IMG/VR virus record: IMGVR_UViG_3300044646_001426
Span: 1-30,640 of that record
Source of the DNA: a virus
Length of the DNA: 30,640 bases
Strand: one strand, 5' to 3'
The notes beneath the pieces were generated by a model, which saw only the letters and a program-made list of their open reading frames with translations, was not told the origin of the DNA and did not search any database. The translations under genes were made by a program, and so were the position numbers. Below are positions 21,466 through 28,758 of this stretch, in pieces (the first letter of the stretch is position 1; each line of letters begins with the position of its first letter).

Positions 21466-22481
21466 GCCAGCAACTCGTCCGTTTCATAAATTTCGGCATC
21501 GACCCGCAGGCTCCGCAAAAGCCCGACTCCGGCAAGCGCCTCTATCTCCTGCCCAACGGCGACTTCGCCACCATCGACGCGGATGGCGTTGTCACCACTT
21601 TGGCGACGACCTGGGACGCCATCACCGGCAAGCCGACCGAATTCCCCCCCGAGCCTCACCTTTCCACAAAGATCACCGACTTCGCGGCCGCCGTCGTCGC
21701 CGCCGCGCCTCCGACAACTAACGCCAGCCTGCTCACCACCGGCACGCTGCCAGACGCCCGCCTCGCCGCTACCATCGCCCGCAGTGCCGACCTGACCACG
21801 GAGCAAAATGCACGCATCGCCGGAGATGCCGCGCTCTCGACGCGGATTGATTATCTAGCAGCGAATCTGGACCCAGCCGCGCTCGACAGCATCGCCGAAG
21901 CAGCCGCCAGCATCGGCAGTCTCCAGACCCAGATCGACGGAAAATCCCCCATCGGCCACACCCACGCCGCCACCGAGATCACCGGCCTCTCGAGCTACAT
22001 CATCGCCGCCGCCCCCGGCCTGCAAATCAACACGAGCGTCCGCATCGGCGACGGCACCAGCGTCACCTTCCCAATCGACGGCCTAGTCAGCTCCGACCCC
22101 GAGCATGTCTTGGTTGCGCTCAACGGCGTCACGCAAACCCCCGGCACCGACTACACGGTCAGCGAAGCCACCGGCACGATCACCTTCGACACCGCCCCGA
22201 GCGCCGGAATGCAAATCTCATGCACCGCCCTCGGCCTTCGAACCGTCCAGCGCCCGATCGACCCCACCCTCTACCTCTTCGCCTTCGACCAATCCGCCAA
22301 CGGCCTCACCACCTACAGCGGCCGCCTCCTCAATGCCGACCGCCCCGCCGCGCCAGCCCTGCCCGAGACCGCCACCACCTGGACCGTCAAGCGATCCACC
22401 CTCAACGCCGCAGGCCAAATCCTCGCCACCGCCACCGCCGTCGGCTCGTGGGCTAACCGCGCATCGCTCTCCTACACATGA
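21462..22481 (+). CDS. Tail fibre protein with HTH-type fibre motif
   Basis: 339 residues. Fibre features: TTWDAITGKPTEFPPEPHLS (about 48-67), LTTGTLPDARLAA, then GKSPIGHTHAATEITGLSSY (about 165-184), classic trimeric fibre motifs around Gly-His-Thr-His. A beta domain (VRIGDGTSVTFPIDGL, VLVALNGVTQTPGTDY) follows. The C-terminal 70 residues (from 22269: FAFDQSANGLTTYSGRLL to WANRASLSY) recur in the gene at 23758. Start chosen at ATG 21462, which overlaps the upstream stop. Confidence 0.8.
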   Translation: MSQQLVRFINFGIDPQAPQKPDSGKRLYLLPNGDFATIDADGVVTTLATTWDAITGKPTEFPPEPHLSTKITDFAAAVVAAAPPTTNASLLTTGTLPDARLAATIARSADLTTEQNARIAGDAALSTRIDYLAANLDPAALDSIAEAAASIGSLQTQIDGKSPIGHTHAATEITGLSSYIIAAAPGLQINTSVRIGDGTSVTFPIDGLVSSDPEHVLVALNGVTQTPGTDYTVSEATGTITFDTAPSAGMQISCTALGLRTVQRPIDPTLYLFAFDQSANGLTTYSGRLLNADRPAAPALPETATTWTVKRSTLNAAGQILATATAVGSWANRASLSYT

Positions 22482-22705
22482 CGACAATCACCGAGAGCAA
22501 CATCACGCAGACGCTCGATCTCTCTTCGTTCGAACTCACCCTCCCGCCGAGCGTCGTCGAATACCCGAGCCGCTCGAGCTTCCCGAGCATCGGAAAACCG
22601 GACCGACTCTACATGGCCCTCGACGAAGGCATGCCCTACCGCTGGAGCACCACCGCGAGCGCCTACGCCCTGATGATTCCCATCATCGATGCCGGCACTT
22701 TTTGA
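22478..22705 (+). CDS. Small fibre-cluster protein of unknown function
   Basis: 75 residues. Starts within the previous stop (ATGA). The sequence ITQTLDLSSFELTLPPSVVE then YMALDEGMPYRWSTTA and YALMIPIIDAG is beta-like with no charge clusters; no recognised domain. Its TGA is part of the TTTGACA motif at 22701-22707. It may be a fibre chaperone or cap, but that is guesswork. Confidence 0.6.
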   Translation: MTTITESNITQTLDLSSFELTLPPSVVEYPSRSSFPSIGKPDRLYMALDEGMPYRWSTTASAYALMIPIIDAGTF

Positions 22706-22758
22706 CAATCACCCACCCACGAACAGCCCAAACAACCACCACCAACACCTAATTAGCC

Positions 22759-23676
22759 ATGGCCAATCCCATCATCAAAATCAAACGCGGTTCAGGCGCT
22801 CCCGTCTCCTTGCAGACTGGTGAAGTCGCATTCGACACGCTGAACAAGTCACTCTTCATCGGCACAGCCGAAGGCGTGTTGCCAATCGGCGGCGAGCACA
22901 TCTTCGCCAAAAAGACCTATGTTGACAGCGCCGTTTCGAGCGAGCAATCCGCCCGCGAAGCAGCCGACACAACTCTCACCACGAACCTCAACGCCGAAAT
23001 CTCCCGCGCTCAAGGTGCCGAAAGCGACCTCGCTGACGACATCGCCGCTGAGACCTCCGCCCGCCAATCCGCGATCAGCTCCGAGCAATCCGCTCGCGAA
23101 GCAGCCGACCTCGTTCTCGACGGAAAAATCTCGACAGAGAAAGGCCGCATCGACGCGATCCTCTCCGCCGCTGATGCCGACAAGGACAGCTTCGCGGAAA
23201 TCGTCACCCTGATCAATTCGGTCGATCTCACGAACGACAACGCCCTGGCATCCGCAATCTCCTCGATCAACGACGACATCGCCGCCGAAGAGACTGCACG
23301 CATCGCTGGCGATTCTGGCCTTCAGACCTCGATCAATACCGTCTCGAGCGACCTCTCCGCGCTGACCACACGAGTCACCGCAGCGGAAGCAGATATCGTT
23401 TCGGAAGAGTCCGCTCGCATCGCCGCCGTCTCCGCCGAGGCCGCAGCTCGCGCTTCGGATGTGTCCGGCCTCGAGTCCGACATCGCCGCAGTCCAGTCGA
23501 ATCTGGATTCGGAAAGCTCGACTCGTTCGACAGCCGATACCTCGTTGTCCAACAGAATCACGACCTTGGAGAACGCCAGCGCGGACAGCCGCCTGGACGC
23601 AGTCGAGGCCGATGTGGCCGACCACGAGACCCGCATCACTGCCCTCGAGACCACGATCGACGGCGGCAGCTACTAG
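22759..23676 (+). CDS. Coiled-coil tail fibre with Mtd-N-like head
   Basis: 305 residues. Residues about 5-37 (IKIKRGSGAPVSLQTGEVAF, then NKSLFIGTAEG) match the short N-terminal beta domain of fibre and tropism-determinant proteins. Most of the remainder is a heptad-like coiled coil with repeated SSEQSAREAAD units (62-72 and 108-118), ending in a heptad-rich stretch (LDAVEADVADHETRITALET). A long trimeric fibre shaft is expected. The A/C-rich, SD-less leader matches other abundant structural genes. Only a short tail (DGGSY) follows the last heptads, so the receptor-binding tip may be supplied by another gene. Confidence 0.75.
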   Translation: MANPIIKIKRGSGAPVSLQTGEVAFDTLNKSLFIGTAEGVLPIGGEHIFAKKTYVDSAVSSEQSAREAADTTLTTNLNAEISRAQGAESDLADDIAAETSARQSAISSEQSAREAADLVLDGKISTEKGRIDAILSAADADKDSFAEIVTLINSVDLTNDNALASAISSINDDIAAEETARIAGDSGLQTSINTVSSDLSALTTRVTAAEADIVSEESARIAAVSAEAAARASDVSGLESDIAAVQSNLDSESSTRSTADTSLSNRITTLENASADSRLDAVEADVADHETRITALETTIDGGSY

Positions 23677-23686
23677 TAACTAACCC

Positions 23687-23729
23687 AACCCCGGCGGGGC
23701 GCTCCATAGCGCCTCGCCAAGCGGGGGTT
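23687..23729 (+). repeat. Long GC-rich hairpin after the fibre gene
   Basis: GGCGGGGCGCT (23693-23703) pairs with AGCGCCTCGCC (23708-23718), one wobble, loop CCAT. The flanking AACCCC (23687-23692) can pair with GGGGTT (23724-23729) across a 5-base bulge. There is no T-run, so it is not a standard terminator and may protect or process the message between two fibre genes. Confidence 0.7.
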
Positions 23730-23757
23730 CCCAAACCCGCAAAACAAAAACCGCCAC

Positions 23758-24138
23758 ATGGCAAACCCACAAATCATCCCAAAACGCAGCACGGTCACCG
23801 GGCGCATCCCGAGCACGACCGACCTCGCCCTCGGCGAGATTTGCGTGAACCACGCCGACCGCCGCCTCTACAGCCGCAACCCCAGCACGGGACAGGTGTA
23901 TAAATTAGCAGGCACCAAAGACGCCCCCGATCGCGTCTGGGCATTCGACCTCTCCGCCGACGGCACCACCACCTATCTCGGCTTCCTCCTTTACTCGGAC
24001 TTCCCGTCCACCGGCTCGGTGTATGACAGCCCGAACTGGGAAATCTCCCGAACCATTTTCAACGCCGCAGGCACCACCAGCACCGAATCCAGCGCCACCG
24101 GCGCGTGGTCAAATCGCCCCTCCCTTTCCTACAGCTAA
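23758..24138 (+). CDS. Short fibre protein: Mtd-N-like head plus shared C-terminal module
   Basis: 126 residues. N-terminal IIPKRSTVTGRIPSTTDLAL then GEICVNHADRRLYSRN corresponds to the head of the neighbouring fibre at 22759. The C-terminal half (VWAFDLSADGTTTYLGFLLY to WSNRPSLSYS) is similar to the end of the protein at 21462. So this is a compact fibre built from the two ends of its neighbours, with no shaft. It is preceded by an A/C-rich leader (CAAAACAAAAACCGCCAC). Role in attachment inferred from the modules. Confidence 0.75.
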   Translation: MANPQIIPKRSTVTGRIPSTTDLALGEICVNHADRRLYSRNPSTGQVYKLAGTKDAPDRVWAFDLSADGTTTYLGFLLYSDFPSTGSVYDSPNWEISRTIFNAAGTTSTESSATGAWSNRPSLSYS

Positions 24139-24160
24139 AAACCTCAAAAAAACCACCACC

Positions 24161-24442
24161 ATGATCGCCACCAACCCCATCGTTATCGGAGAAAAGTCTT
24201 TCGACCTTTTTTCGCTCAACCTCGCCATCACCGGCAAATACAACGCCGATGGATCGAGCGACGCCAATGTCGCCATGCGCCTCATCCCGACCCGCATCGA
24301 AGACGGCGAGGTCATCACCGCTGACGCCGAGGCCAAGGGCATCGCGCTCGGATCACTCGCAGGCAGCGACGAGGCCACCCAGCAGGCCGTTGCCTCAATC
24401 CAAACCGCCCTGCAACAATTCATTCTTTCGAAAGGACTTTAA
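24161..24442 (+). CDS. Small fibre-cluster protein of unknown function
   Basis: 93 residues. ATG 24161 follows AACCACCACC, the strongest example of the recurring leader. An N-terminal beta part (NPIVIGEKSFDLFSLNLAIT) is followed by beta strands and helices (TQQAVASIQTALQQFILSKG). Unrecognised. Ends one base before the start of the large fibre gene; possibly a fibre-assembly protein. Confidence 0.6.
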   Translation: MIATNPIVIGEKSFDLFSLNLAITGKYNADGSSDANVAMRLIPTRIEDGEVITADAEAKGIALGSLAGSDEATQQAVASIQTALQQFILSKGL

Positions 24443-24443
24443 T

Positions 24444-26912
24444 ATGCCAGATGTAAGAGCATTTCGTTCGGGTAATTGGAGCGACACAACAGCAACCTCG
24501 CCATGGTGGAATGGCACGGCTATTTTTGCACCAGCGGCAGGGGATGTTGTTTATTCAAACAATTTTACAATCACGGTTGATGTAAGCGCGACTTGCACAA
24601 CCATCACAAACCTATCCGCATCTTCGCGAGTTTGGAAGGATGGGGCAACCGCTTCCGCATCTGGTGGAGGTGGATATTCTCTAGCAAATGGTGTAACTTT
24701 AACGGCAAACTTGAATGGCGGCCAGGCCAATGCAAGTCTTTTAACATTAAGCGGAACAAATTCAGCTGCTGTTGTTGGCAATGTAAATAATACAAATCAG
24801 GCAGGAAGCACGGCTATCGCTATAACATGTTCTTCATCTGGCACTCTAACAATCACTGGTAATATCACAGGAGGCGGTAGTAGTTTAACTGGCCTCGCGG
24901 TTACAAATACATCCACAGGAACAATAAATGTAACCGGAAATGTATTGGGCGCAATAGCTCATGCGTTAAATAATGCGGCCACAGGAACTATCTCTGTAAC
25001 CGGGAATGTGACGGCAGGAGTCTCCGCTGCTGGTGCTAACAACGCCTCTACTGGAGCATTTACAATCATTGGTGACATAACTGCAACTAATGGCGCGGCC
25101 GGTTTCGTGTCAGCTAACGCTAGCGCAACGAACCGCCTTTCTGGCTCTTTTATCAATAGCGCCAACGGAACGGCGGCGGTATATGCAGCTAGATATTTCC
25201 TTAACTCGCAACCGCTTAATGCACGCACACGCTACGCATTAAACGGAATCGGCACCTATGTGGATATGTTCACCGCCGACAACTCGACTGCTCTCAACCA
25301 AGCCGCGCCGACCGATGTTCGCGCAGGCGTGGCATACGGAATCGGGAACTCGCAGACCGGACGCCTCACCGTCCCAGCTCGCGGATCGGTGGCGCTCTCG
25401 GTGAACTACGGGCCAAGCATGCCATTCACGGCAACCCGCAGTGGCACGACCGCAACGGCAACCTTGGCGTATAGCTACCCGCTTGTCGTCGGTGATAAGT
25501 TTGCCGTGACCGGCGCGAGCAATTCCGAATGGAACGGAACCTACACCATCGCCTCGGTGGTGTCTGGAACATCGGTCACATTCACCGTTCCGGATACGCA
25601 CAGCGTCACCGCAGGCACAGGCGCAACAATGCAGACCACCGGCACAGCCGTCCTCGATCCGACTGCCGTGGCTAGCGCTGTGTGGGGAGCCGCCAGCCGC
25701 ACCATCACCGGCGGCGTAGTTGACACGCTCACCAACGCACCGACCGTGCCGACGCCAAGCCAAATCGCCAGCCAGGTGAGAACGGAGCTATCCACCGAGC
25801 TTTCGCGCTTGGATGTCGCCACCAGCACCCGCGCCGTGGCCGCTGACATCCCGACCTCGGACATCTCGGCCATCAAGAGCAAGACCGATGCGTTGCCGAG
25901 CGACCCCGCCGACCAAAGCCTCGTTGAAGCTGCCATCTTTGGTCTCACGATCCCCAGCGTGGTCCAGATCCGAACAGAACTGGATTCCAACTCGACCAAG
26001 CTCGCCAACCTCGACGCCACGATCTCGAGCCGCTCAACCCTCACGACCGGCGACCTCCCGAGCGTGCCTAGTGCCGCCTCGGTAGCCTCAGCCGTCCGCA
26101 CCGAACTGACCGAAATCTCGAACCTTGATGCTTCCGTTTCGAGCCGACTGGCCTCGGCCTCTTACACCGCGCCAGCCAACTCGGACATCTCCGCGATCAA
26201 AAGCAAAACCGACAACCTCCCGGCCTCGCCCGCAGCGGTCTCGGACATCCCAACCACCGCGCAGATCAGCGCAGCCGTGGAAGGCTCGCTCCTCAACGAA
26301 GGCGACGGCCAAGCCGTGCTCAACGCCCTCGTCGGCGCCATCGGAAACACCAACCTCTCGGAAGTTTCGCTGGTCGCCGCAATCCGCAGCGACCTCGAGC
26401 GCACCGGAGGCAAGATCGACAGCATCCCGACCGATTCCGCTCCGAGCGCGGCCTCTGTGGCAACAGCCGTGTGGAGCGCCAGCACCAAAGAGATCACCGG
26501 AGGCGTGGTCGATACCCTCACCAACTCGCCCGATGTCCCGACCGAGGCCGAAATCGCCAGCCAAGTCCGCACCGAGCTTTCTGTTGAACTCGGGCGGATC
26601 GATGCCGCCATCAGCTCCCGCCTCGCGCCATCCGGCACCTTGGCGACCGTCACGACCCTCACTAATGCGCCAACAGTCCCAAGCGCTGCCGCCATCGCCG
26701 ACGAGGTGCGCGTGGAACTCGCCACCGAACTCGCCCGCATCGATGCACCAGTCAGCGGTGCGACAGCCCCAAGCGCCGCCACCGTGGCCAGCCAAGTCCG
26801 CACGGAGTTGACCGCCGAACTCGCCAAAGTCTCGGCCCTCAACACCGAGCGCCTCGCGAATGTCGCGACTACAGCCATCGTAGGCAACCTCATCGCTCAG
26901 GCGAACTCATGA
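24444..26912 (+). CDS. Large modular tail fibre/adhesin
   Basis: 822 residues, the largest protein here. The N-terminus contains PDVRAFRSGNWSDTTATSPW, a common fibre head. Residues about 30-250 are low-charge, Asn/Thr/Gly-rich, beta-helix-like (NITGGGSSLTGLAVTNT, TINVTGNVLGA), encoded by AT-rich DNA (24444 to about 25230). A beta-sandwich-like region follows (VNYGPSMPFTATRSGTTATA, then WNGTYTIASVVSG). The C-terminal 400 residues repeat the unit AVWxAxxxxITGGVVDTLTN plus QIASQVRTELSTELSRLD, with partial copies SDISAIKSKTDALPS and SAASVASAVRTEL. It probably mediates host or surface attachment. ATG 24444 was chosen since upstream frames overlap another gene and GAAAGGA lies at a reasonable distance. 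Confidence 0.8.
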   Translation: MPDVRAFRSGNWSDTTATSPWWNGTAIFAPAAGDVVYSNNFTITVDVSATCTTITNLSASSRVWKDGATASASGGGGYSLANGVTLTANLNGGQANASLLTLSGTNSAAVVGNVNNTNQAGSTAIAITCSSSGTLTITGNITGGGSSLTGLAVTNTSTGTINVTGNVLGAIAHALNNAATGTISVTGNVTAGVSAAGANNASTGAFTIIGDITATNGAAGFVSANASATNRLSGSFINSANGTAAVYAARYFLNSQPLNARTRYALNGIGTYVDMFTADNSTALNQAAPTDVRAGVAYGIGNSQTGRLTVPARGSVALSVNYGPSMPFTATRSGTTATATLAYSYPLVVGDKFAVTGASNSEWNGTYTIASVVSGTSVTFTVPDTHSVTAGTGATMQTTGTAVLDPTAVASAVWGAASRTITGGVVDTLTNAPTVPTPSQIASQVRTELSTELSRLDVATSTRAVAADIPTSDISAIKSKTDALPSDPADQSLVEAAIFGLTIPSVVQIRTELDSNSTKLANLDATISSRSTLTTGDLPSVPSAASVASAVRTELTEISNLDASVSSRLASASYTAPANSDISAIKSKTDNLPASPAAVSDIPTTAQISAAVEGSLLNEGDGQAVLNALVGAIGNTNLSEVSLVAAIRSDLERTGGKIDSIPTDSAPSAASVATAVWSASTKEITGGVVDTLTNSPDVPTEAEIASQVRTELSVELGRIDAAISSRLAPSGTLATVTTLTNAPTVPSAAAIADEVRVELATELARIDAPVSGATAPSAATVASQVRTELTAELAKVSALNTERLANVATTAIVGNLIAQANS

Positions 26913-27208
26913 CCCCCGAGTCCGCCCTGAGCTTTGTCAACCACGCCGCGCGACAGGATGCCACCTGGCACCTGATCGCGCTCGTGGTGATCGGCCTCAT
27001 TTTTGCCAGCGTGCTTTTCCGCTGGTTCACCCGCCGCCTTGAGCGCGTCGAGTCGAAGATGGACCAGCAGAACGAAGAATTCGTCACCTACCTCAAAACC
27101 GCGAACCGCGAAATGCTCGAAGTGATTTCCAGCAACCAGCAGACCACCAACCGCGCCATCACGATCATGGACCGGCTGGAATCCAAGCTCGACCGCCACA
27201 ACAGCTAG
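26909..27208 (+). CDS. Membrane protein with coiled coil: inner spanin or holin candidate
   Basis: 99 residues; start overlaps the fibre stop (ATGA). One transmembrane segment (WHLIALVVIGLIFASVLFRWF, about 20-40, split here only for description) is preceded by a short, weakly charged N-terminus and followed by a long charged coiled coil (RRLERVESKMDQQNEEFVTY, then ANREMLEVISSNQQTTN). A single N-terminal membrane helix with a periplasmic coiled coil is the design of inner spanins; a holin would usually have a shorter soluble part. It opens the lysis region. Confidence 0.6.
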   Translation: MTPESALSFVNHAARQDATWHLIALVVIGLIFASVLFRWFTRRLERVESKMDQQNEEFVTYLKTANREMLEVISSNQQTTNRAITIMDRLESKLDRHNS

Positions 27209-27233
27209 GGCTTTGACACGCCGCGCCAACTCG

Positions 27234-27407
27234 ATGAAAGCAATCTTCTTTGTCCTCGACCGTCTCTCCGAGAACTCTACATGGCGCGGACTGATTCTCG
27301 TCGCCGTCGCCCTCGGCGTGAAGCTCGAGCCAGAACTTCAAAACCAGATCGTGGCGGCCGGCCTCGGCCTCGTCGGAACGATCAACATTTTCCGAAAAGA
27401 AAAATGA
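27234..27407 (+). CDS. Small membrane protein, holin candidate
   Basis: 57 residues from ATG 27234, which follows TTTGACA (27212-27218) by 15 bases. Hydrophobic stretches LILVAVALGVKL (about 20-31) and IVAAGLGLVGTINIF (about 39-53) are linked by EPELQNQ, a pattern common in small phage holin-like proteins with paired short helices. Basic C-terminus (RKEK). Its stop overlaps the next gene (ATGA). Position next to a lipoprotein and an amidase supports a lysis role. Confidence 0.6.
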   Translation: MKAIFFVLDRLSENSTWRGLILVAVALGVKLEPELQNQIVAAGLGLVGTINIFRKEK

Positions 27408-27655
27408 CCCCGCCCCGCGTCGCGGCAACCATGGTGATGCTGGGATGGATATTTCTGGCGCTCGCCTTCCTGACCTCGTGCGTGGCCGTCCCGATGCCCC
27501 CATTTGGCGACCGCGTCGGCGAGGCAGGCACGCTCCACCTCCGCACCAGCGTTCGCTTTGAGCCGCGCCTGACTGAAGGCGAAGCCGCCAACCGCGATCT
27601 CTGGAACGCTCTTGGCGAATTTCAGAAATCAATCCCCGCGCTCAAGGACAAATGA
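27404..27655 (+). CDS. Small lipoprotein, outer spanin candidate
   Basis: 83 residues. The N-terminal hydrophobic segment MVMLGWIFLALAFL (about 10-23) leads to a lipobox LTSC with the lipidated Cys at about 26. A Pro-rich stretch (VAVPMPPFGDR) and a charged remainder follow. A short lipoprotein beside an amidase and a coiled-coil membrane protein is typical of an outer spanin. Its stop overlaps the amidase start (ATGA). Confidence 0.65.
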   Translation: MTPPRVAATMVMLGWIFLALAFLTSCVAVPMPPFGDRVGEAGTLHLRTSVRFEPRLTEGEAANRDLWNALGEFQKSIPALKDK

Positions 27656-28260
27656 TCAGCCTCCTCGCTCGCTTCTTCATGCTCCCCAAGCCCGCGCAAT
27701 CTCCCGCGCCACAGCCCGAGCCGAAGCCCGCGAAGCCATCCAAAACCTCCCCGGCCAAAACCTCCGGCACCATCAAGCCCGAGCCGAAGTTTTACCAGCA
27801 GACGAACAAACGCACGCCGAACATCAGCGCGGGCCGCGTCATCAAGCCGACGCACATCGTCCTGCATCACACCTCCGGCGCTTACGCCGGAAGCGTCTCG
27901 TGGTGCAGCGATCCCGTCAGCAAAGTCAGCTACCACTGCATCATCGCCCGCAACGGCAAACGAACCGCCCTCGCCCTCCCCACCCAGCGAACCTGGCACG
28001 CCGGGGTCAGCTCGTGGCAAGGCCGCAAAGACGCCAACTCATTTTCTGTCGGCATAGCCTGGGAAGGCGACACCTACCAAACTCCGCTCAGCGAAGACGC
28101 CCTCCTCAGCGCCGTCGAATATCTCCTCCCCATCCTCCGCGAGCACCACATCCCGCTCGCCAACATTATCCGCCACGCCGATGTCGCCCCCGGCCGCAAA
28201 GACGACTGCTCCCCCGCCGCGCACGCCGCCCTCCTAGCCGCCCTCAACCGAGTGCTCTGA
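27652..28260 (+). CDS. N-acetylmuramoyl-L-alanine amidase (endolysin)
   Basis: 202 residues. After a short hydrophobic N-terminus (ISLLARFFML) and a Pro/Lys-rich linker (about 15-45), residues about 60-202 form an amidase_2 domain: IVLHHTSG with the zinc His, the conserved TWHAGVSSW, SFSVGIAWEGD, and RHADVAPGRKDDCSP with the second zinc His, a catalytic Lys and a zinc-ligand Asp. It should cut the bond between MurNAc and L-Ala in peptidoglycan at lysis. The N-terminal hydrophobic part could act as a weak signal-anchor. It overlaps the lipoprotein stop. Confidence 0.9.
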   Translation: MISLLARFFMLPKPAQSPAPQPEPKPAKPSKTSPAKTSGTIKPEPKFYQQTNKRTPNISAGRVIKPTHIVLHHTSGAYAGSVSWCSDPVSKVSYHCIIARNGKRTALALPTQRTWHAGVSSWQGRKDANSFSVGIAWEGDTYQTPLSEDALLSAVEYLLPILREHHIPLANIIRHADVAPGRKDDCSPAAHAALLAALNRVL

Positions 28261-28261
28261 T

Positions 28262-28504
28262 ATGGCAAAGAAACCCGCCCCGCCAAAAGACCGCGAGGCC
28301 GTCATGCTCCAAGCCCGCGCCCTCCTCGCCGAGCATTTCGCCCACGGCATCTGCGTCGTCTCGTGGGAAGACGAGGCCGTCACCTACAACATGGATTTCC
28401 AATTCGGAAACCAGTTCGCAGCCAAAGCCCTCGCCCGCGAAGCCGAAGAACTTCTCTGGCCCTACGAGGAAGAAGAGGAAGAAGACGAGGAGGAAGAAGC
28501 GTGA
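28262..28504 (+). CDS. Small acidic-tailed protein of unknown function
   Basis: 80 residues beginning one base after the amidase stop. A basic N-terminus (MAKKPAPPKDR), a helical middle (REAVMLQARALLAEHF), a strand-rich part (CVVSWEDEAVTYNMDF), and a final run dominated by Glu and Asp (about 14 of the last 16 residues). Such acidic tails can mimic DNA or bind basic proteins, but no specific function is visible. The stop overlaps the next GTG start (GTGA). Confidence 0.65.
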   Translation: MAKKPAPPKDREAVMLQARALLAEHFAHGICVVSWEDEAVTYNMDFQFGNQFAAKALAREAEELLWPYEEEEEEDEEEEA

Positions 28505-28758
28505 AAGCCACTCTCGAGTTCACCCTGCCCGAAGAACGCTGCGAGCACATCTGCGCCGTCAAAGGCATGGACACGATTTTAATAATCGACGACCTCCTTC
28601 AAGAAATCCGCGCCTTCCTTAAACATGGCAGCGGCGAATTTCGCGAATGGCGCGACGAAGAAGGCCGCGAGTGCAAAGCCTGCCCCGCCACGCTCGAAAA
28701 AATCCGTTCCTTCATTTGGGAACTCCGAAAAGACAACGAGATTCCCGACCTCCCATGA
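28501..28758 (+). CDS. Small protein of unknown function
   Basis: 85 residues from GTG 28501 in the overlap with the previous stop. The beta-like N-terminus (KATLEFTLPEERCEHICAV) and helices (IIDDLLQEIRAFLKHG, ACPATLEKIRSFIWELRKDN) carry four Cys (ERC, HIC, REC, KAC). I do not recognise a family. The stop overlaps the next ATG. Confidence 0.65.
   Translation: MKATLEFTLPEERCEHICAVKGMDTILIIDDLLQEIRAFLKHGSGEFREWRDEEGRECKACPATLEKIRSFIWELRKDNEIPDLP

Noticed and set aside
22759-24138. Diversity-generating retroelement linked to the Mtd-N-like fibre genes
   Set aside because: No reverse transcriptase gene and no adenine-biased template/variable repeat pair are visible; the Mtd-N-like domain alone is common in fibres.
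198-27218. TTTGACA copies as -35 elements of ordinary sigma-70 promoters
   Set aside because: None has a recognisable -10 at 16-18 bp, and in most copies that distance falls inside the coding region.
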